A stretch of DNA of 64,000 nt from Silurus meridionalis (GCF_014805685.1 NC_060892.1:9058990-9122989), one strand, 5' to 3'; positions 23,701 through 37,841 are shown, counted from the first letter of the stretch. The notes: generated by a model not told the origin, from the letters alone. Made by a program: numbers and translations.

Positions 23701-25469
23701 ACTTCATTAATCCAAAAATTAGACTTTTTACCTGTTTGCTTTTTTACTGCTTAAAGTAGAGCCGAAATAAAAGCAACAACAATGGAACCCAAACATCTCT
23801 TGGCTAATCTGCTATTTTGGAGGTAAGGGAAAACATTATGCAAATATGCTTTTCATCACACTATTCCTTTTAGCTACTATTTTCCATAAGCCCACAGCTT
23901 GGATCCCATTGGCCCATTTGTAAATTCATTTTGATACAGTTGGCTGCCAAATAAATAAACACCAATGTATTATTAATCTCTACTATTAGCACCTGTTCCA
24001 ACAGTTTATCTAGTTCAGTGCCATTCTACACAATATCTGCCACACCAAACCTGCAAACCGTGGCAAGCAGAATCAGCAGTTGTATAAACCTGACTGCATA
24101 CACCCGCTCACTCCCTGACTCCATTATCAGAGTCTAAGATGGGGAAGGATAAATAATGTGAATATGATTGATATCCCCCCAGATCTAAGTTTAGTAGTGT
24201 GTTAGGCCTTGCAAGGACACATAAACAATATATCAAGCTGAGTGAGTCATCACCAGATCTTGTTAACTGCATCAATGAGAGTGGTAAATAAAACATCAGC
24301 AACCTTGTAGACTTAAGACTACAGGTTCGATTCTGGTAGGTAGGAAGAAGAAATGCAAAACATAAAACTGCTTGTCGTTTATTAACGCAGCTTATAATTT
24401 GTGATCATCAACATTTGAAGATTTTTAAAACAATTTTAAATCAACTGCCTGCTTGGTTAAATAATATATAAAATAATATTTTATAAAAAAACAAAATAGA
24501 ATAATTCAAATTAATGCAATTTTTATTATATTGATTTAATTGTGCGATCAATTAAATGCACACAAATTAAAATAAATAATGCAATTAAATAAATGGAAAA
24601 ATGCTTTGGATTCTTAAGAGTTTTCATGCATGCACAAAACAAATTTTTCTTTTTTTTATACCCCTGGCATTGTTGTGTATGTTTTCAAGTTTAATAATAA
24701 TTTTTTTTTAAATGCCCTCAAGGTGCGAAGCGGAGACAAACTTGCGGTCCGCTGCTTAATATGTTCTAGAGGGACCTGTAGATTTTAAATATGTTCCGCA
24801 GGTAAAAAGGATTGCATTTGGTACACATGTGTACCGAACAAAAAACCTCATCAGCTAATTCTGAAATAACCTAAATCTCATATTTGATGTGATAATTAAC
24901 TGAAGTTATTGGTCTGTTCAACAGCTTTTTATCTGCTCAACATCTTAACACTGATATTTGTTACTTGGTTTTCCCTGTCAGAAAGCCATTGCTTGTCTTT
25001 TGGACATGACCTTTAACCCTCGACTGTGCATCAGTGACTGGTTGCAAAGCATTGTAGACAATAGCCATCACCAAATAAGTTAAAATAAAATAAATATGAT
25101 GTTAATGTTTATGAAGAAACTCTTTATGAAGAATCATGTGGTCTTCACACTCTTGGTCTGAAAGAGTTAAGTAAAGGAATCGTTCTGGTGTATTAGTGTG
25201 TCAGTTGGAGATCGGTGCAAACAGAGCTGCTATGATTCGCACTCAGTGTGAGCTTATGAGCTTCCTACTGTGTTCTCAAATAGCGAATAGACATAGAGTT
25301 GAATTGGAATTCTTTGGGTTGGTTGTTCAGCTGAGTATATTAGTGCAGGAGACAAACTGAAGTGACCACAGCAAAAACATAACACACTCCAAAAGAGAAC
25401 TTGCAGATACCTGCCTATTACATTACTTTGTGGGTTTTACCTAAACTGTTGCCATATAAGCTGTATCAT

Positions 25470-25560
25470 TACAATTTCACTTCACTGGAACAAAGGGGCC
25501 CAAATCTGTTCCAGCATCACAATGCACAAAACGAGCTCCATGAAGGTATGGGCTGTCAAG
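25470..25560 (-). mobile_element. MITE fragment
   Basis: CAAATCTGTTCCAGCATCAC and GAGCTCCATGAAGGTATGG match the inverted copies at 45945 and 59408. It is followed directly by a SINE. Confidence 0.5.
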
Positions 25561-25715
25561 TTTGGAGCGGAAGTAGTTCAAACACTAGACTTTTGCTCAT
25601 GAGGTTATGATTGTAAATCCCAGCACCACCATGCTGCCATTACTTAAATCTTGATCAAGGCCATTATATCTTAACTGATCAGTAATATAAATGAGATCAT
25701 TGTTAATCAAAGTCA
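25561..25715 (+). mobile_element. tRNA-derived SINE, decayed
   Basis: ATTGTAAATCCCAGCACCAC and the body with GATCAAGGCCATTATATCTT recall the SINE body. The A box is poor. Confidence 0.5.
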
Positions 25716-26530
25716 GGAGCTGTAAATATAAATTGAAACACCGGCTGCACCTCAACCAACACTAGTGCAGTTTTAGCAAAAATCTCCATAGCCATGCTCA
25801 GAAATGTAGTCAAATGCCTATGCAGGATAGTGGAAATGATTATAACAACAATGCAGGTATGGATGTTTAAAAAGCAGATGTGATGTGAATCACCTTGACC
25901 TTGACTGTGCATTTCTCAATCTCTATACATGTACTGTAACATGCTGCATTCTTCTACTGAGCAGGGAATTTCATGTCATGTGTAAAAATATCATTTTGTG
26001 CTAAGAAAATGGTTTGTTTAGATTCACGCCTCAACATATGACAAACTAATACATCAAAATAATATGTAACTATTCTGCATTAACACTTATTTTGACTCCA
26101 CTAATTGCTACATGTTGGTTAACTGGTGGAAATTGAGTAAAGAAATTATGGCTTGCCACCAATGTCAGATGTCTTGTTGCTAGAGCTGTATTCTGACTTA
26201 TAAACAAACAAATAAAAAAATTGGGAATAAATTGCATCTGTGCCAAGCATGACTACCACTGAGTGCCAAAAAGATTCACCAGCTATGCTTATTGCAATTA
26301 TTGCTGTATTAAAGTGAAAACACTACTGCCGATTGTCACTCCATTTTGCTATTATCTTGTTTTTTGGGGGGTTTTTCAGTATGATAATTACACTCTGACA
26401 TGACATTATGCTTCAACATACATATAAACATCCAGGCAGTCAGAATTAAAGGGTACATGCATCATGAAGTATAGAAAGCACTCGGATGTCTTAAATGTAA
26501 CATTATACTGGTTTTATTCACAAGCAGCAG

Positions 26531-26533
<3 letters not shown>

Positions 26534-26589
<56 letters not shown>
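26534..26589. repeat. (TA)28 microsatellite
   Basis: A 56-nt uninterrupted TA array in intron G-H. Confidence 0.95.
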
Positions 26590-26592
<3 letters not shown>

Positions 26593-27118
26593 AATGTAAA
26601 TACACACAAATTTTTTGTGCTTTCAGCTTGTGATATTTTTCAGGGTGGTGGTCTATGGGTAATATAAAAAAAAGGCAAAAAAAAAAAAATGTAAACCTGT
26701 CCATATTTAAATTTGACCATGTCAAAGGTTGTTATATGGAAAGATATTTTTGGTGCTTATTCAGCACTGATGAAAAAGAACCGACATTGAGAGACCACTG
26801 GGGGAAAAGGATTACTATCAACTTAAATTTCAGCACTGGCTTCTTTAAGGTAATAAAATACTCCCACACAAGAGATTTGATCTGATTGCAGGAGGATACA
26901 AGGTTTCTTGGCAGTTACCATTTTGCATTGTAATATATGAGGCTCGTGATGGCATACATGCTGAAAAGAATCCGGGGCCCGTAAATCGGGACACGCAAAG
27001 CCTTGTACTGTGAATTAAACACAGAAATGAAGACAGTGTCTGTTACATGGTGTAACGGGTGAAATATGTTGTGGCTCCTTATAGAGTAGAGCGGCATTTT
27101 GGAAATAGGCTGCCGCCG

Positions 27119-27687
27119 CATTTTTCCGGTATTACTGCATGTGTGTAAGACCGAGGAATATGTCCTTATTATTTTCTGATGCTCATTTCTAAGTTTCTTT
27201 GACTAACCTGTAACGCTGTTGCCAAAAATAATAAAAAAGCACGAGTTTTGGAAACCTGTCTGTGCTTATATGATTTCTGTTGCAACTGGAGTTAGCGAGC
27301 TATCCCCTTGACCTTGATACAATGCGTTACAACGGCTTGTATCTAAACAGTAGCCTATCAAGAAAGTCATTTTTCACGGTCTTACTCCTTCCTTTCACAA
27401 CTATTTCTCTCGAGTTTTTCTTTTGGCATCGTCGTGCGTTTAAAAATCAATACCGGTGGAATTTTTTTTCCCGATACCGTGCAGCTCAGAACACAGGTGA
27501 GGTGCGTTTTTTTTGTTTCCGTTCGGAAATTTCATTGGTCTAATGTTATGGCGCTCAGTTTTTTGGCTTGAAGTTTGTAAAACCGGGAAAAACCCCGGAA
27601 AAATCCATAAATTAGCCGCTTCGTTGTTTAAGCCGAAGTTCAAATCGTGGGGAAAAAAGTAGCGGCTTATAGTCCGAAAAATACGGT
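27119..27687 (+). mobile_element. non-autonomous DNA transposon relic (GCGGCTTATAGTCCG end)
   Basis: The right end AGCGGCTTATAGTCCGAAAA, then ATACGGTAA, is a repeat terminus known from fish and other vertebrates. The left end is not clear; TTTTTCCGGTATT at 27120 may be a decayed inverse. No transposase frame is present. Confidence 0.45.
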
Positions 27688-29294
27688 AATAATAATAATA
27701 ATAAATATACAGTCTAAATGCAACAACATTTTCTACGGATGTAAAAGGTTTCAATTAGCTGAATCAAGACCCAGTGATATAAATGCAGTGTATAAATGCA
27801 GCCAGTGGATTTTATAACAGGTGATGAGAGACAGCCTGATGCAGATGTAGCTGCTGATAAGCAAAGTGAGAACTTGTGTCAGTAATGAATTATAAACAAA
27901 ATAGGGGTGTATATGATGGCGAAAGAAAATGTAATAAGCTCTCTTTACAACCATGGAAGCAGAAAATCATCCACAATTCACAGCACTTTGAAAGTGAATG
28001 GTGGATGGGCTACATTAATAGGAGACCACATCGGGTTCCACTCCTGTCATTCAAGAACAAGGATCTGAAGCAGCAGTTGGCACAGGCTCACTGAAAATAG
28101 ACTGGTAAAGATTGGAAAAAGACCAAGAAATATTATTCCAGTCTTCAACTGTCCAGTTTTGTCAGAGTCACTTCCTCAGACTCACTAACCACAATACAGG
28201 AAAGAAAGAAGGGGAGTAGGTTAAATGTCATGTCATTTTTTCCCTTCAAAAGGGAAACACGTCAAATGTTTTGCCTCAGAATATGTTCTATTTTTCATTA
28301 TTTGACACACGTTCTTGGGTTTGATTGAAGATGAAGACTAATGAGTAAGTGGGACTAAGGAAAGCTTCTGCTATTTATTTAATTAAGAAAAATGCGTGGC
28401 AGAAGGACTAAAGCAAATATGACCCAGCGTGAAGAAATATGAGGGCGTGTGGTGTTTAGCTCGCCCACATAAGTCAATTTCAACTAAATATTACCTGACG
28501 TTATGTTACAGCTTCCATGCTGAAGCACGCACTGGACTTTTTTCCCCCCAAGCACCCGACTATTGGCACTGATAAACGGAAAGCTCCTTCTAAAAGTTCG
28601 TTATGGAGGATGTGGAAGTCTGGATGGACTCAATGTTCAAAACAGCTTGTGTTATTCAGCTCGGGAGAAACCGTGCGGATTTAGTTACAATGCAAGGCAC
28701 TGTGGAAGGAAAAAACTTCTGGAATCTGGCTCAAAATCTACAGTGCTTAAGTTGTTGACAGCAGAGGGAGAATTTCGTTTGCGGATGCTTAGAGGAGAAG
28801 AGACGAGAATAAAGAAAGAAAGAAATAGAAACGGAGAAGAGGCAAGCTTGTTGGTGTTTTTCACAACAGTTGCTAAAGAAATCCACAAGGAAACAATTTC
28901 TTCTGACACTAATTGAGACAGCTGTCTTTGCTGATGCTTTTTTTTCAAAAGGTACCAGTCTCAGTGGGCATCACTGAACTTTCCTGGATCCCGAATAAGC
29001 AACACTCACTCCACAAATGTTGTCCATAAATATCTTTTTTGTTGCCTTCTGATTGAAACTGCCTATCTACTGTATACAAAAAGATTTTTTGGTCCAGACT
29101 ATTGTAAAAAAAGACACTAGCATCAACAAAGTGAACCATAGTCCACTTGAAAGTGGATCAAGACCCACAATTTGTTGCACTCCTGAGCAAACACCACCTG
29201 TCAAACTGTCTAGACCAAATAAAAGACTTCACTGTTCCACACTTTAGACATGAATGTCTTTTTAGAGTGAGTAGAAGGGGAAAACGACACATAC

Positions 29295-29446
29295 TTGACA
29301 TTTGTGTTAGTGCAGATGATGTACTCAATCTCGTCCGAGTATGGATTCTGGAAGGTGAAGCTGCTCGTTCTGATCAGCATCCATTCACGATTCTTCATCC
29401 GGAAACGATACATGACTGATAAGACCTGACCTTTCAGCTTCACAAC
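29295..29446 (-). CDS. arnt2: arnt2 exon G, PAS-B C-terminal half (PAC)
   Basis: This 152-nt exon has acceptor tttgcag and donor CAA/gtatgt. It encodes [20 protein letters not shown], then [20 protein letters not shown] and [10 protein letters not shown], ending with AA of a Lys codon completed by exon H. This is the PAC-like half of PAS-B, and [23 protein letters not shown] is shared by ARNT and ARNT2. It is followed by the longest intron in the window, about 20.3 kb. Confidence 0.97.
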
Positions 29447-30187
29447 CTGCAAAGAAACAAAGGAACAAATGTCTAGTAAAAATAGAATATAGAATCATGT
29501 TCTATATGAAACTGAAAAGTTCAGACATGTAACACATAAACAACAAACAACACATAGCACATCTTGAAATCATCAGCAGTCCATTGTTATCCTGGAGATC
29601 ATAATTTGATTTTTTCTTTTTAATATGACAAAAAAATTCCAGATCTTTAAACATCTGATTAAAATCATATTCCTGAACGAACTGACTCTCTGCACGATCT
29701 CACTTCTATTTGTGAGGAATGATCATCAGAAGAATGATGAAGTGCACATTGTGCTTATGCGTGGGACCTGTGTTGTTTCAATCGGCATCACATATGTTCG
29801 GGCTTTGAATGTGTCACTAGGATGGATCGAAAAATATCTCAAATACAATCAGATGCTGCGCTATCGGGCGAATATCATTCCATCCTTAATGTTTAGCAAA
29901 TGTACAGCATCTGAATTAAATACTTACCTATTCTACTGTATGATGCAATTGAAAGCTGTTTAACATGACATTATGTGAAGGTCCCATGATACAACGTAAC
30001 TTGTTTTCATATTGAAAAAAATACAAATTGTTTAAGTGTTGCTTTGAAAACTGGGAGGACATAAAATTGACGGACACAGAGGCAACATGCCCGTTTACTG
30101 TGTTAAAAGATATAAAGAGGACGTGTTTCCAAAACAGATTATTTTACAGAAGAAAGGTACAGAATCCGTAACTTAGTCACTGAGACA

Positions 30188-30605
30188 GATAAAGAAACAA
30201 TGCCTCCTTTCCTGAGGCAGGTACAGAAGCCACACCCCCTTCAGAGAGACTTGTACAAAAGCCACACCCTCACCAGGACAGGTACCAAAGCCATGCCTCC
30301 TTCACTGAGAAAGGTTAAGAAATGGCTACAGAGACAGGTCCAGAAGCCATGCTTCCTTCACTAGTACTGATAAAACAGCTACACCTCATTTACTGACACA
30401 GGTTCAGACACCAGGTCTCATTCATTCAGACATGCTCAGAAGCCTTGCCTCCTTCACTGGGACAGGTCCAGAAGCTACGTGTCCTTCATTGGAACAGATA
30501 CGAAAGCCATGCCTCTTTCCATGAGACGGGTACAGAAGTCATACTTCCTTAATTGTAACATGTACAGAAATCACCACTCCTTCACTAGGACATCTACAAA
30601 GAGCT
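30188..30605. repeat. degenerate 32-bp minisatellite, about 13 units
   Basis: Related words such as ACAGAAGCCATGCCTCC recur at about 30223, 30255, 30285, 30404, 30436, 30468, 30500, 30532, 30564 and 30596. Most steps are exactly 32 bp, with one shortened unit near 30340. Confidence 0.85.
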
Positions 30606-30612
30606 TCCTTTC

Positions 30613-31122
30613 AGGCATAACATTATGACCACTGACAGATGATGTAAATAACACTGATTATCTCATCTTCTCACTGATTATCTCTGGCACCCGTTAGTGG
30701 GTGGGATATATTAGGCAGCAAGTGAACATTTTCTCCTCAAATTTGACGAGTTAGAACCAGGAAAAATGGGCAAGCGTAAGGATTTGAGCGAGTTTGACAA
30801 ATTGTGATGGCTAAACGACTGGGTCAGAGCATCTCCAAAACTGCAGCTCTTGTCGGATGTTTCTGGTCCGCAGTAGTCAGCACCTAACAAAAGTGGTCCA
30901 AGGAAGGAACAGTGGTGAACCAGGGACAGGGTCATGGGCAGCCAAGGCTCATTGATGAACGTGGGGAGCGAAAGTTGGTACAACAGACAAGCTCCTGTAG
31001 CCCAAACTGCTGAAGAAGTTAATGTTTGGTTTTGATAGAAAGGTGTCAGTTGCATATATGGCTGAATAGCTACAGACAAGTCAGGGTGCCTCTGCCCATA
31101 ATATTATGTCTGATCAGTGTAT
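30613..31122 (+). mobile_element. non-autonomous DNA transposon relic (AGGCATAACATTATGAC family)
   Basis: The left end TCAGGCATAACATTATGACC and right end CATAATATTATGTCTGATCA are imperfect inverse copies. The interior with GAGTTTGACAAATTGTGATG and CAGAGCATCTCCAAAACTGC is a widely dispersed fish DNA-transposon derivative. The 122-aa open frame on its minus strand is a by-product. Confidence 0.7.
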
Positions 31123-34100
31123 AATTTATCTAATGTCTTTCTAAAGGAAAATCCTGTTAGTCACCATCACCTAACAATTAGACTTCTACTCACTTACAGT
31201 ACAAATGTGTTATAAAAATAAGAGCTCTGATAACTGAACACACAAAGGCATACAAATTGTAATGTAAAGTCTGCAGTTCCTTGTTCTCCATTCTGGCCCC
31301 TTTAACATGACCTTGAAATAAACCATAATAACCCCAGAATATTGAGCCAAGATTTAATCTTAGTAACCTCACAGCACTCTTTAAAGTCTACATTCTTTCC
31401 ATGCTGAGACCACAAACATCAGCAAAATCACCTCATGTTTCCTATTGCTTTAAATAAAAAGGGAAAAAGTTAATAAGCCTGTTTTTTTCATCAACAAAAA
31501 TATAACATAGCAAATCTGCTTTTCTTTGTCAAAACAATGCTCATTTGCATCTCGGGAAAAATGCCTTGCTTAAACAAATTAAAATGGCTAACCACACCCC
31601 AGACTGTGAGGAGAAAAACCCACCATCCACAGAGACAGAAGAAAGAGTGAATACAGCACATCAGCACATATTTTTGGCCAAAGGTGAATTTTTTTTTGTC
31701 ATAAGGCTCTTTCTTTTTGTAAAGACAAAAATAAGAGACTGATCTTTTTTAAAGCCTCACTCAGTCCATTAAAAAAAGGGTCTTTTTAAAATGATAAAAC
31801 TTTTTTTTTTTACCGAATTTGAACCAGGCACCCAAATAAAGAAGTGTGGAACGATCTTGTTCTCAGCCATATTTGGAGTATATCTAAGGAGTTATATTTG
31901 CAAAAACTCTCTTCTATGGTCTTTTTCAATACATTAATATTATTCATGTGGTAGCATCTGAATTGTAGCCAAATCCAATTGCAACACAAGAGCTGTTAAA
32001 GATGAAAACTCCAACACTGGCTTCTTGAGGTTTGAACTCCCAACTATGTGGTCATAAGCACAAAACCTTAACCAGTGAATTGCAACCGCCAGCTTGCCAT
32101 AATCATCTGTCATCACCATAATCCAGATCCTGAGCCAGATAACTGACAGAGTTAATACAGGAAGATCAGTAGAAAAGCAGCCAGAGGCCCAAACCCGATA
32201 ATACCCGAAATGTCAAGGTTCCACAAGGTAACTAAGGAACTAGAAAGCAAAAAAACAAACCAAATGTAAAAAACCAAAAGTCTAAGTAATGTAAAAAAAA
32301 AAAAAAAGGTAATAAGACCACACAGTAATCGAAAGCCTATGGTTACTAAAGGCACTAAACTGTCGCATTCCTTTTCACTTGAAAAACATCCTATCCAAGG
32401 TTCCACCTTACTTTTAGAAAGTGGCAGAGGGGCCACTTTCACCACAGATACTTTATTACTGAACACTTGTGCACCTGCTTGTTTCCACAACTGTTCAATC
32501 AGCCAAACATGCATCAATAGCACAAGATATGAAATCAGGCGGTTCAAGAGTTTCAGTCGACCATCAAATATCAGAATGATCTCGGTTGGCTGTAACTCTG
32601 GAGTCATTGCTGACGGCACAAACACAACAAACTATTTTAGGTGCTTTCTTAGAAAAGAGAAATGACTGAAAATGGTAGGAAAATCACTGAGTCTCCCCTC
32701 GTGTTTGTGACTCACTGGCTGTGTTTGTATTCTGTCCTTATCCAGCTAAACCCGCTTGCCATCCTCGACCTTGTGTCAGCTACTATTTGTAGCCTAGTAA
32801 ATTATCAAACATGGTTTATAAGTAAGCGTCATGCAAATGTAAGAACCACATAGCAGAAGTCAGCATTTTATTTTATTTCATTTTTGTTTTAAACACCAGA
32901 GGTTAACATATACCGAAAGCACACAAGTCACATGATTGCATTCTTTCATGAAGATGCCATTTATAGGTTACATGGATACACAAGCATGATATATGAAAAA
33001 GCTAGCTCCAGGCCCATGTCACCTAAAGTATAGGGTTATTGTTAGCAGACAGCAGAAGCCAGGCATTTTAGCCAAATTTGGAGCTCTAGTTGCAATCATT
33101 TTGTGTGAGTCAGAGACCCTTTTTTGTTGATAATATTAAAAACTCTGTTGTAACTGTCTTGTACTTATAAATAATGGCACTCTAACATTATTGATGTATT
33201 AATAAAATATTTTTGAAAAAGAGCAAAAAAAAAGAGCTCTGTGTTTGCACTGTTTCTAACGATTCTGCAACAATTATAAACTATATGATTAGTATGACTT
33301 TACATTAGTGAGCATGACAAGAATCGATGTCATTATACAAAACAGGAAGGAACATTTAAATTAATATAATTAGCTGAATGCCAATGATGATCAAAAAGCT
33401 GAAACTGATAAAAAAAAGTAATGTAACTTTAATAAGGTTCTGTGATAAAAAGTACCTTGATAAACTAATTAAACTCTCAGGTCTGTACTCGGTACTGTCC
33501 TGACTACTAACCTCAGTTTTAACTGAAATGTGAGAAACAAAAAAGTAACAAATAATATAATGTAAACATTTTTTTTTTTTTAAGTCACCATCTTAATTTT
33601 ACCCCTTTTTTTTGCGCTACAAAATAATTTATCAAGACACAGTAAAAGAACTAGAACATGCATCTCACTTAAATAACTGACCAATCAGCAAACATGTAGT
33701 CACACTTCTAACAAATTCATTTATAAGTTCACATAAATTTTACAGCTGAGGTCTGATTTAGGAAAATTATAGACACAAACAAACACACAGGCTTAGCTCT
33801 TTATATTTGGAGATTATTTGCTGACCTACATTTATAGCCATTTTTTCAATTCGGTATAAAACCAGTTGTCCCCATCAAAAACCTCCATTTGGGGGCCATT
33901 TAAAGACTTTTCATCGCTGCCCAATGGACCACAGCCTTTCTATTCCTCCGACATTAACTTCCTGTTTGTGCCCTAGTTTGTCTGCAGGTCAAACCCATTA
34001 AAACTCATCTCACATCTTCCCCACTTCTGCTTAAAGCTTCAACAGTAATACCTCTAATCCCATTCTGTACATGGCCCTCATTATTATTCTCATTACTGTC

Positions 34101-37100
34101 AGATTAAGCCTGCATTACACTGTGATTTCAGCAGTCTCATTATGATTATTACCTGTCACACTCTATCAGATTAAATAAAATCTCTATGCTGTGCTTAAGT
34201 CATCAGTCAGTGCAGTCCATGCTTGTGCTGCATAAACAGAAGCAAGGCCTTGTACAATAATGCCAATGTTAATATGCTTTCAAAAAGTGAAGAAGAGGAC
34301 TTCGATGTTGTTTGTGACTGGGTTATAGAGAACACCGTAAAATGTCTAATTATCAAAAGAAATAAGGATATTATTTCTGTGGATTAGACTGTGTGGTAGC
34401 CTTCCATTTCACTATTTCAGTGGCCAAGCATGTAGCCTAGTAACATTATATTAATTAACATGATGAATGCTCAGACAATCTAATAATATAATGTCTCCAT
34501 TATTGGCTGTCAGATTATGTGTTCCAAGACCAGCCATTTCAACTAACAATCAATTCATACTTGTACAATATGCAATTTGTGTCTGACAACAAAATGAGGT
34601 GATACATCGTACACAAACCTGGAATTAAAGAAGTCCAGGAAGTGGAACACCAGAGAAAAGGGGAAGCCATTAGTATAAAAGGTTGTAAATTGAAAGCATT
34701 GAACACTGTTTGGAAAAGAAATAACGGTCCCTTGATTCTCTTTCTGTATCTAAAATGAGATGCAAGTACCAAAGAACTTTTGAAGGAGTTTCCAACTTCA
34801 CTCCTGTCCAAGTAGAAAAAATCTTTGGCATTGATTATGAGAGGTTTTGGAACCTGACGCCAAGAAAAACACATAATCTCTTCTGTCATGGCTTCTGATA
34901 ATGTCTTTACCTGCCAGCTCATGTAAAAGTTGCTGTCATTGTTTAAGTGGAAGCTTGTACTAAAGCTTTGGACATGATGTACTTGATTGTGAAGGGTAGT
35001 GAGTGTGAGAATGTGGTTCTACTACATGTGTGCGGTCTCAAGTTTTCTGAACTGTTATTGTGTGAAGTTTTGGATGACGGCCATTCAAGTCTTTCTTAAA
35101 GAAAGTATGGTGAGGTGGAAACAAGTGAGAAAAAGAAAGTACGGTTCCACAAGTCAATAACGGTATACTTCAATAATGGTATGCACACTTTGAATGAAAC
35201 ATCAAGCATGTTGTTTCTGTTTATTTGAAATGAGCAGTATTAAATAGGTTCATATATAATAGAAAAGCAAGTGCAGGAAAACTGATCAATGGCTTTATTT
35301 TTTTCGTTATGTAATTACAAGCAATGGCAGTGTAGTTCTCTTCAATCAGACTCGAGGAGCAACTGTCTGGTGTTGAACTATAAACAAGGCTCAGCTTTTA
35401 TAGATCTATCAACATTCTCCCCTAAAAATGCATAAAAATGTATTATAGCTAGTCCTTGCAGTGGAGAACATTAAGTAAAGGTCTGTAGTGAATAAAAGAT
35501 TAAGATGCTTGAAATATAAAGTATATCATCCTAATAAAAAGGGGATATATTTTATATTATAAAGTATATGCCCTTATATTGTCTTATAAAATACAAACAA
35601 ATAATATCACATATTCAAATAAATGTGTGTAGGCTACACAAATAGTTAAAAACTTTTTAATTTTAATTCAAACAAGAAGACAAATGTACAGGACTTTCAG
35701 AAAAACACCAAATTTCTTGTGTAAATGCATGAATGACTTACGAATAAATCAGACCATATTCGGTTTGTAGAATGAGGCCCATGGTAACAATAAAAGTTGG
35801 TATCCAACTGCACTTCCACTCAGCTAGCATGCTTGCATGGCTTTCATTTAGAAATACTGAAACTTGTTAGAATGCTAGCTTTTATAGGGCTTTAACTGAG
35901 CTGGTAACAAGGTTAAAATCACCTTTACAACCTTACACATTCTACACTAATCCTATTCCAAGGATAGTTGAAATAAGACTCATAGAGGAGAGTAGAACAT
36001 TTGTAAAAACAAGCTTGTACTATGTGTCCAACCTGTGGAAGCTAATTAATATAATTTGTCACCTCACTGAACCAACTAACTTACATGAAATGTATAATTA
36101 GAATCTATCATTTATCATTTAGTTTCACAATGCAGCTGAAAGGAAGGTTTGACACTGATATGGGATATATCGACTTGTTTTACCTTTTGCTAGTGTAATT
36201 ATTTATTTATTTGATTCCTCTATTGTATATGAAACAAGAGGACGGACCTTGAGAGGAACCAAAAAAAAGCCAAGAACTGGACTCAAATGGGCACAGAACA
36301 GTTAGAATGATTTCAGCAACAGTTCTTAGTTACACATTTACAGTGAAATTTTCCACTAAAGCAAGGGTGAGACTTGAGCATAGTTGACTGTGAGAAACCT
36401 TTAAAGGTTGTGTAGCACTGTGAGCTGGCCAATTGTGTCTGAAAATAAACTTTTCATCAAGCTATAAGCTGCCAGGATTTCCTGCAAAGTTCCAGTGAGA
36501 ATCACCCCAGCACAGAACTGAGATCTAACAGGACATAGAGCTTAGGAGCAGGGTTCACTGAGAAAACCCCACCAAGCAACACTGTAAGGCGAAAAGCCAA
36601 AAGACGGAGTCAGAGATGGGCTCAAAACAGCAAAAAGAGAGAAAACAGAAGGGTCAAGCTGAGTGAGAAACCACCTGGTTTAATTAGCAACTAAAGATGC
36701 GGTAAGAAAGAAAGAATAGAAATAACTAATAAAGGAGATAGAAAAGAGAACCAAAAAAACAAAGACCAATACTTCTTTTCCCTCCACTCATGTCACATTT
36801 GGCTTTCTTTCCTGAGCTGTAATGTTCCTGAGCCACATAATGATCAGCATCTCAGAGGAGAAACTGCTACTGCTTGCTCCTTCTCAGTCTTTCATGTGCT
36901 TTTAAACATCAAATAGGCAAACGCGACAAATCCAAATCCACCCAGAGCTGATACACTCCAGAGAAGAGAGATATCGAATCATACAGAGGCGGTTGCTTTG
37001 AAGGCTTTTAAAAACAGGACTTAAATCAAAGTGGAAGTTTGATAGCAGAATATTTTATATGCATGAGCTCTGCTGAATCATACTTTTATCCGAGGGTAGA

Positions 37101-37841
37101 GGTGGTGTGCTAGGAATGTGTGGAATGATAACCATCCATCCATCTTAACACCAGGTTTCAATACAGTAAAAATGTGACACCTTTCTATCTTTGCATAGCC
37201 TCAGTAGAATCCCATTCCGGGATTTAAAAAAAACACACCAAAGCATGTTACAGAAGCAGCCAACATTACAGACGGCTAAAAAATTACCTCTCGTGCTAGA
37301 CAATATGCTACTGTTACAAATGCAGTATCACAGTAGGTAATAATGAACATAATGGTCAGCATCCAAATGAATCAAATTTATTAAAAAAAAATGTAATCAA
37401 TATTTGCTTATATGTTTGGTTGTTGAGGCAGGGATTAATTCGCTTGGCTGCGGATGTCTACTGAGAAGGAATTTTTGCTCAGCTGCTTTGTGACCATGTC
37501 TATTGCTTATACATATTACAGTATATACAGAAAACTAAATTAAATTCTGTATACGTTCTGTGTGACTAAACTAAACCCATTCTTGCAAGGCATTGCCAAG
37601 GCTACACTTCCCAGGGACACCAAACAAAAATGACAGACAAATGCACAAGAGATCACCTCAGGATAGGCTTGTGCACAAAATTCACAGTATATTACTAACG
37701 ACATTGTATATAATAATACACTTTCAACCTGCTATTTCTTAGATCACTAGCTTCTATGGATTGCAATGGGTCTTTAGTTACAGAGAAACAGAAGAAAAAG
37801 GCCTTTAGTTTATTTTATTTTATTTTAAGTTTCAACCTTAC

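Larger units (their letters stand above)
9016..29294 (-). other. arnt2 intron G-H, 20.3 kb, transposon-rich
   Basis: The longest intron in the window. It holds at least nine SINE copies (seven in the same orientation as the gene), several CACTATATGG-type MITEs, an LTR-like region near 17040-17710, three long TA arrays and a copy of the 118-bp inverted-repeat sequence. From about 11640 to 17000 there is mostly unique AT-rich DNA with no recognisable gene. Confidence 0.75.
29447..37841 (-). other. arnt2 intron F-G
   Basis: An 8.4-kb intron. It holds the 32-bp minisatellite and an adjacent DNA-transposon relic (30188-31122), a SINE fragment near 32000-32095 and a 157-codon open frame at 32152-32625 without recognised domains. 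From about 32900 to 36200 it is mostly unrecognised AT-rich DNA. Confidence 0.65.

Noticed and set aside
28563..28916. 117-codon open frame, basic
   Set aside because: No recognisable domain, no splice or promoter context. Treated as chance.
30188..30605. CRISPR-like array
   Set aside because: Units are contiguous and degenerate, without spacers. The genome is vertebrate.
30711..31079. 122-codon minus-strand open frame
   Set aside because: It lies wholly within the DNA-transposon relic at 30613-31122 and shows no protein motif.
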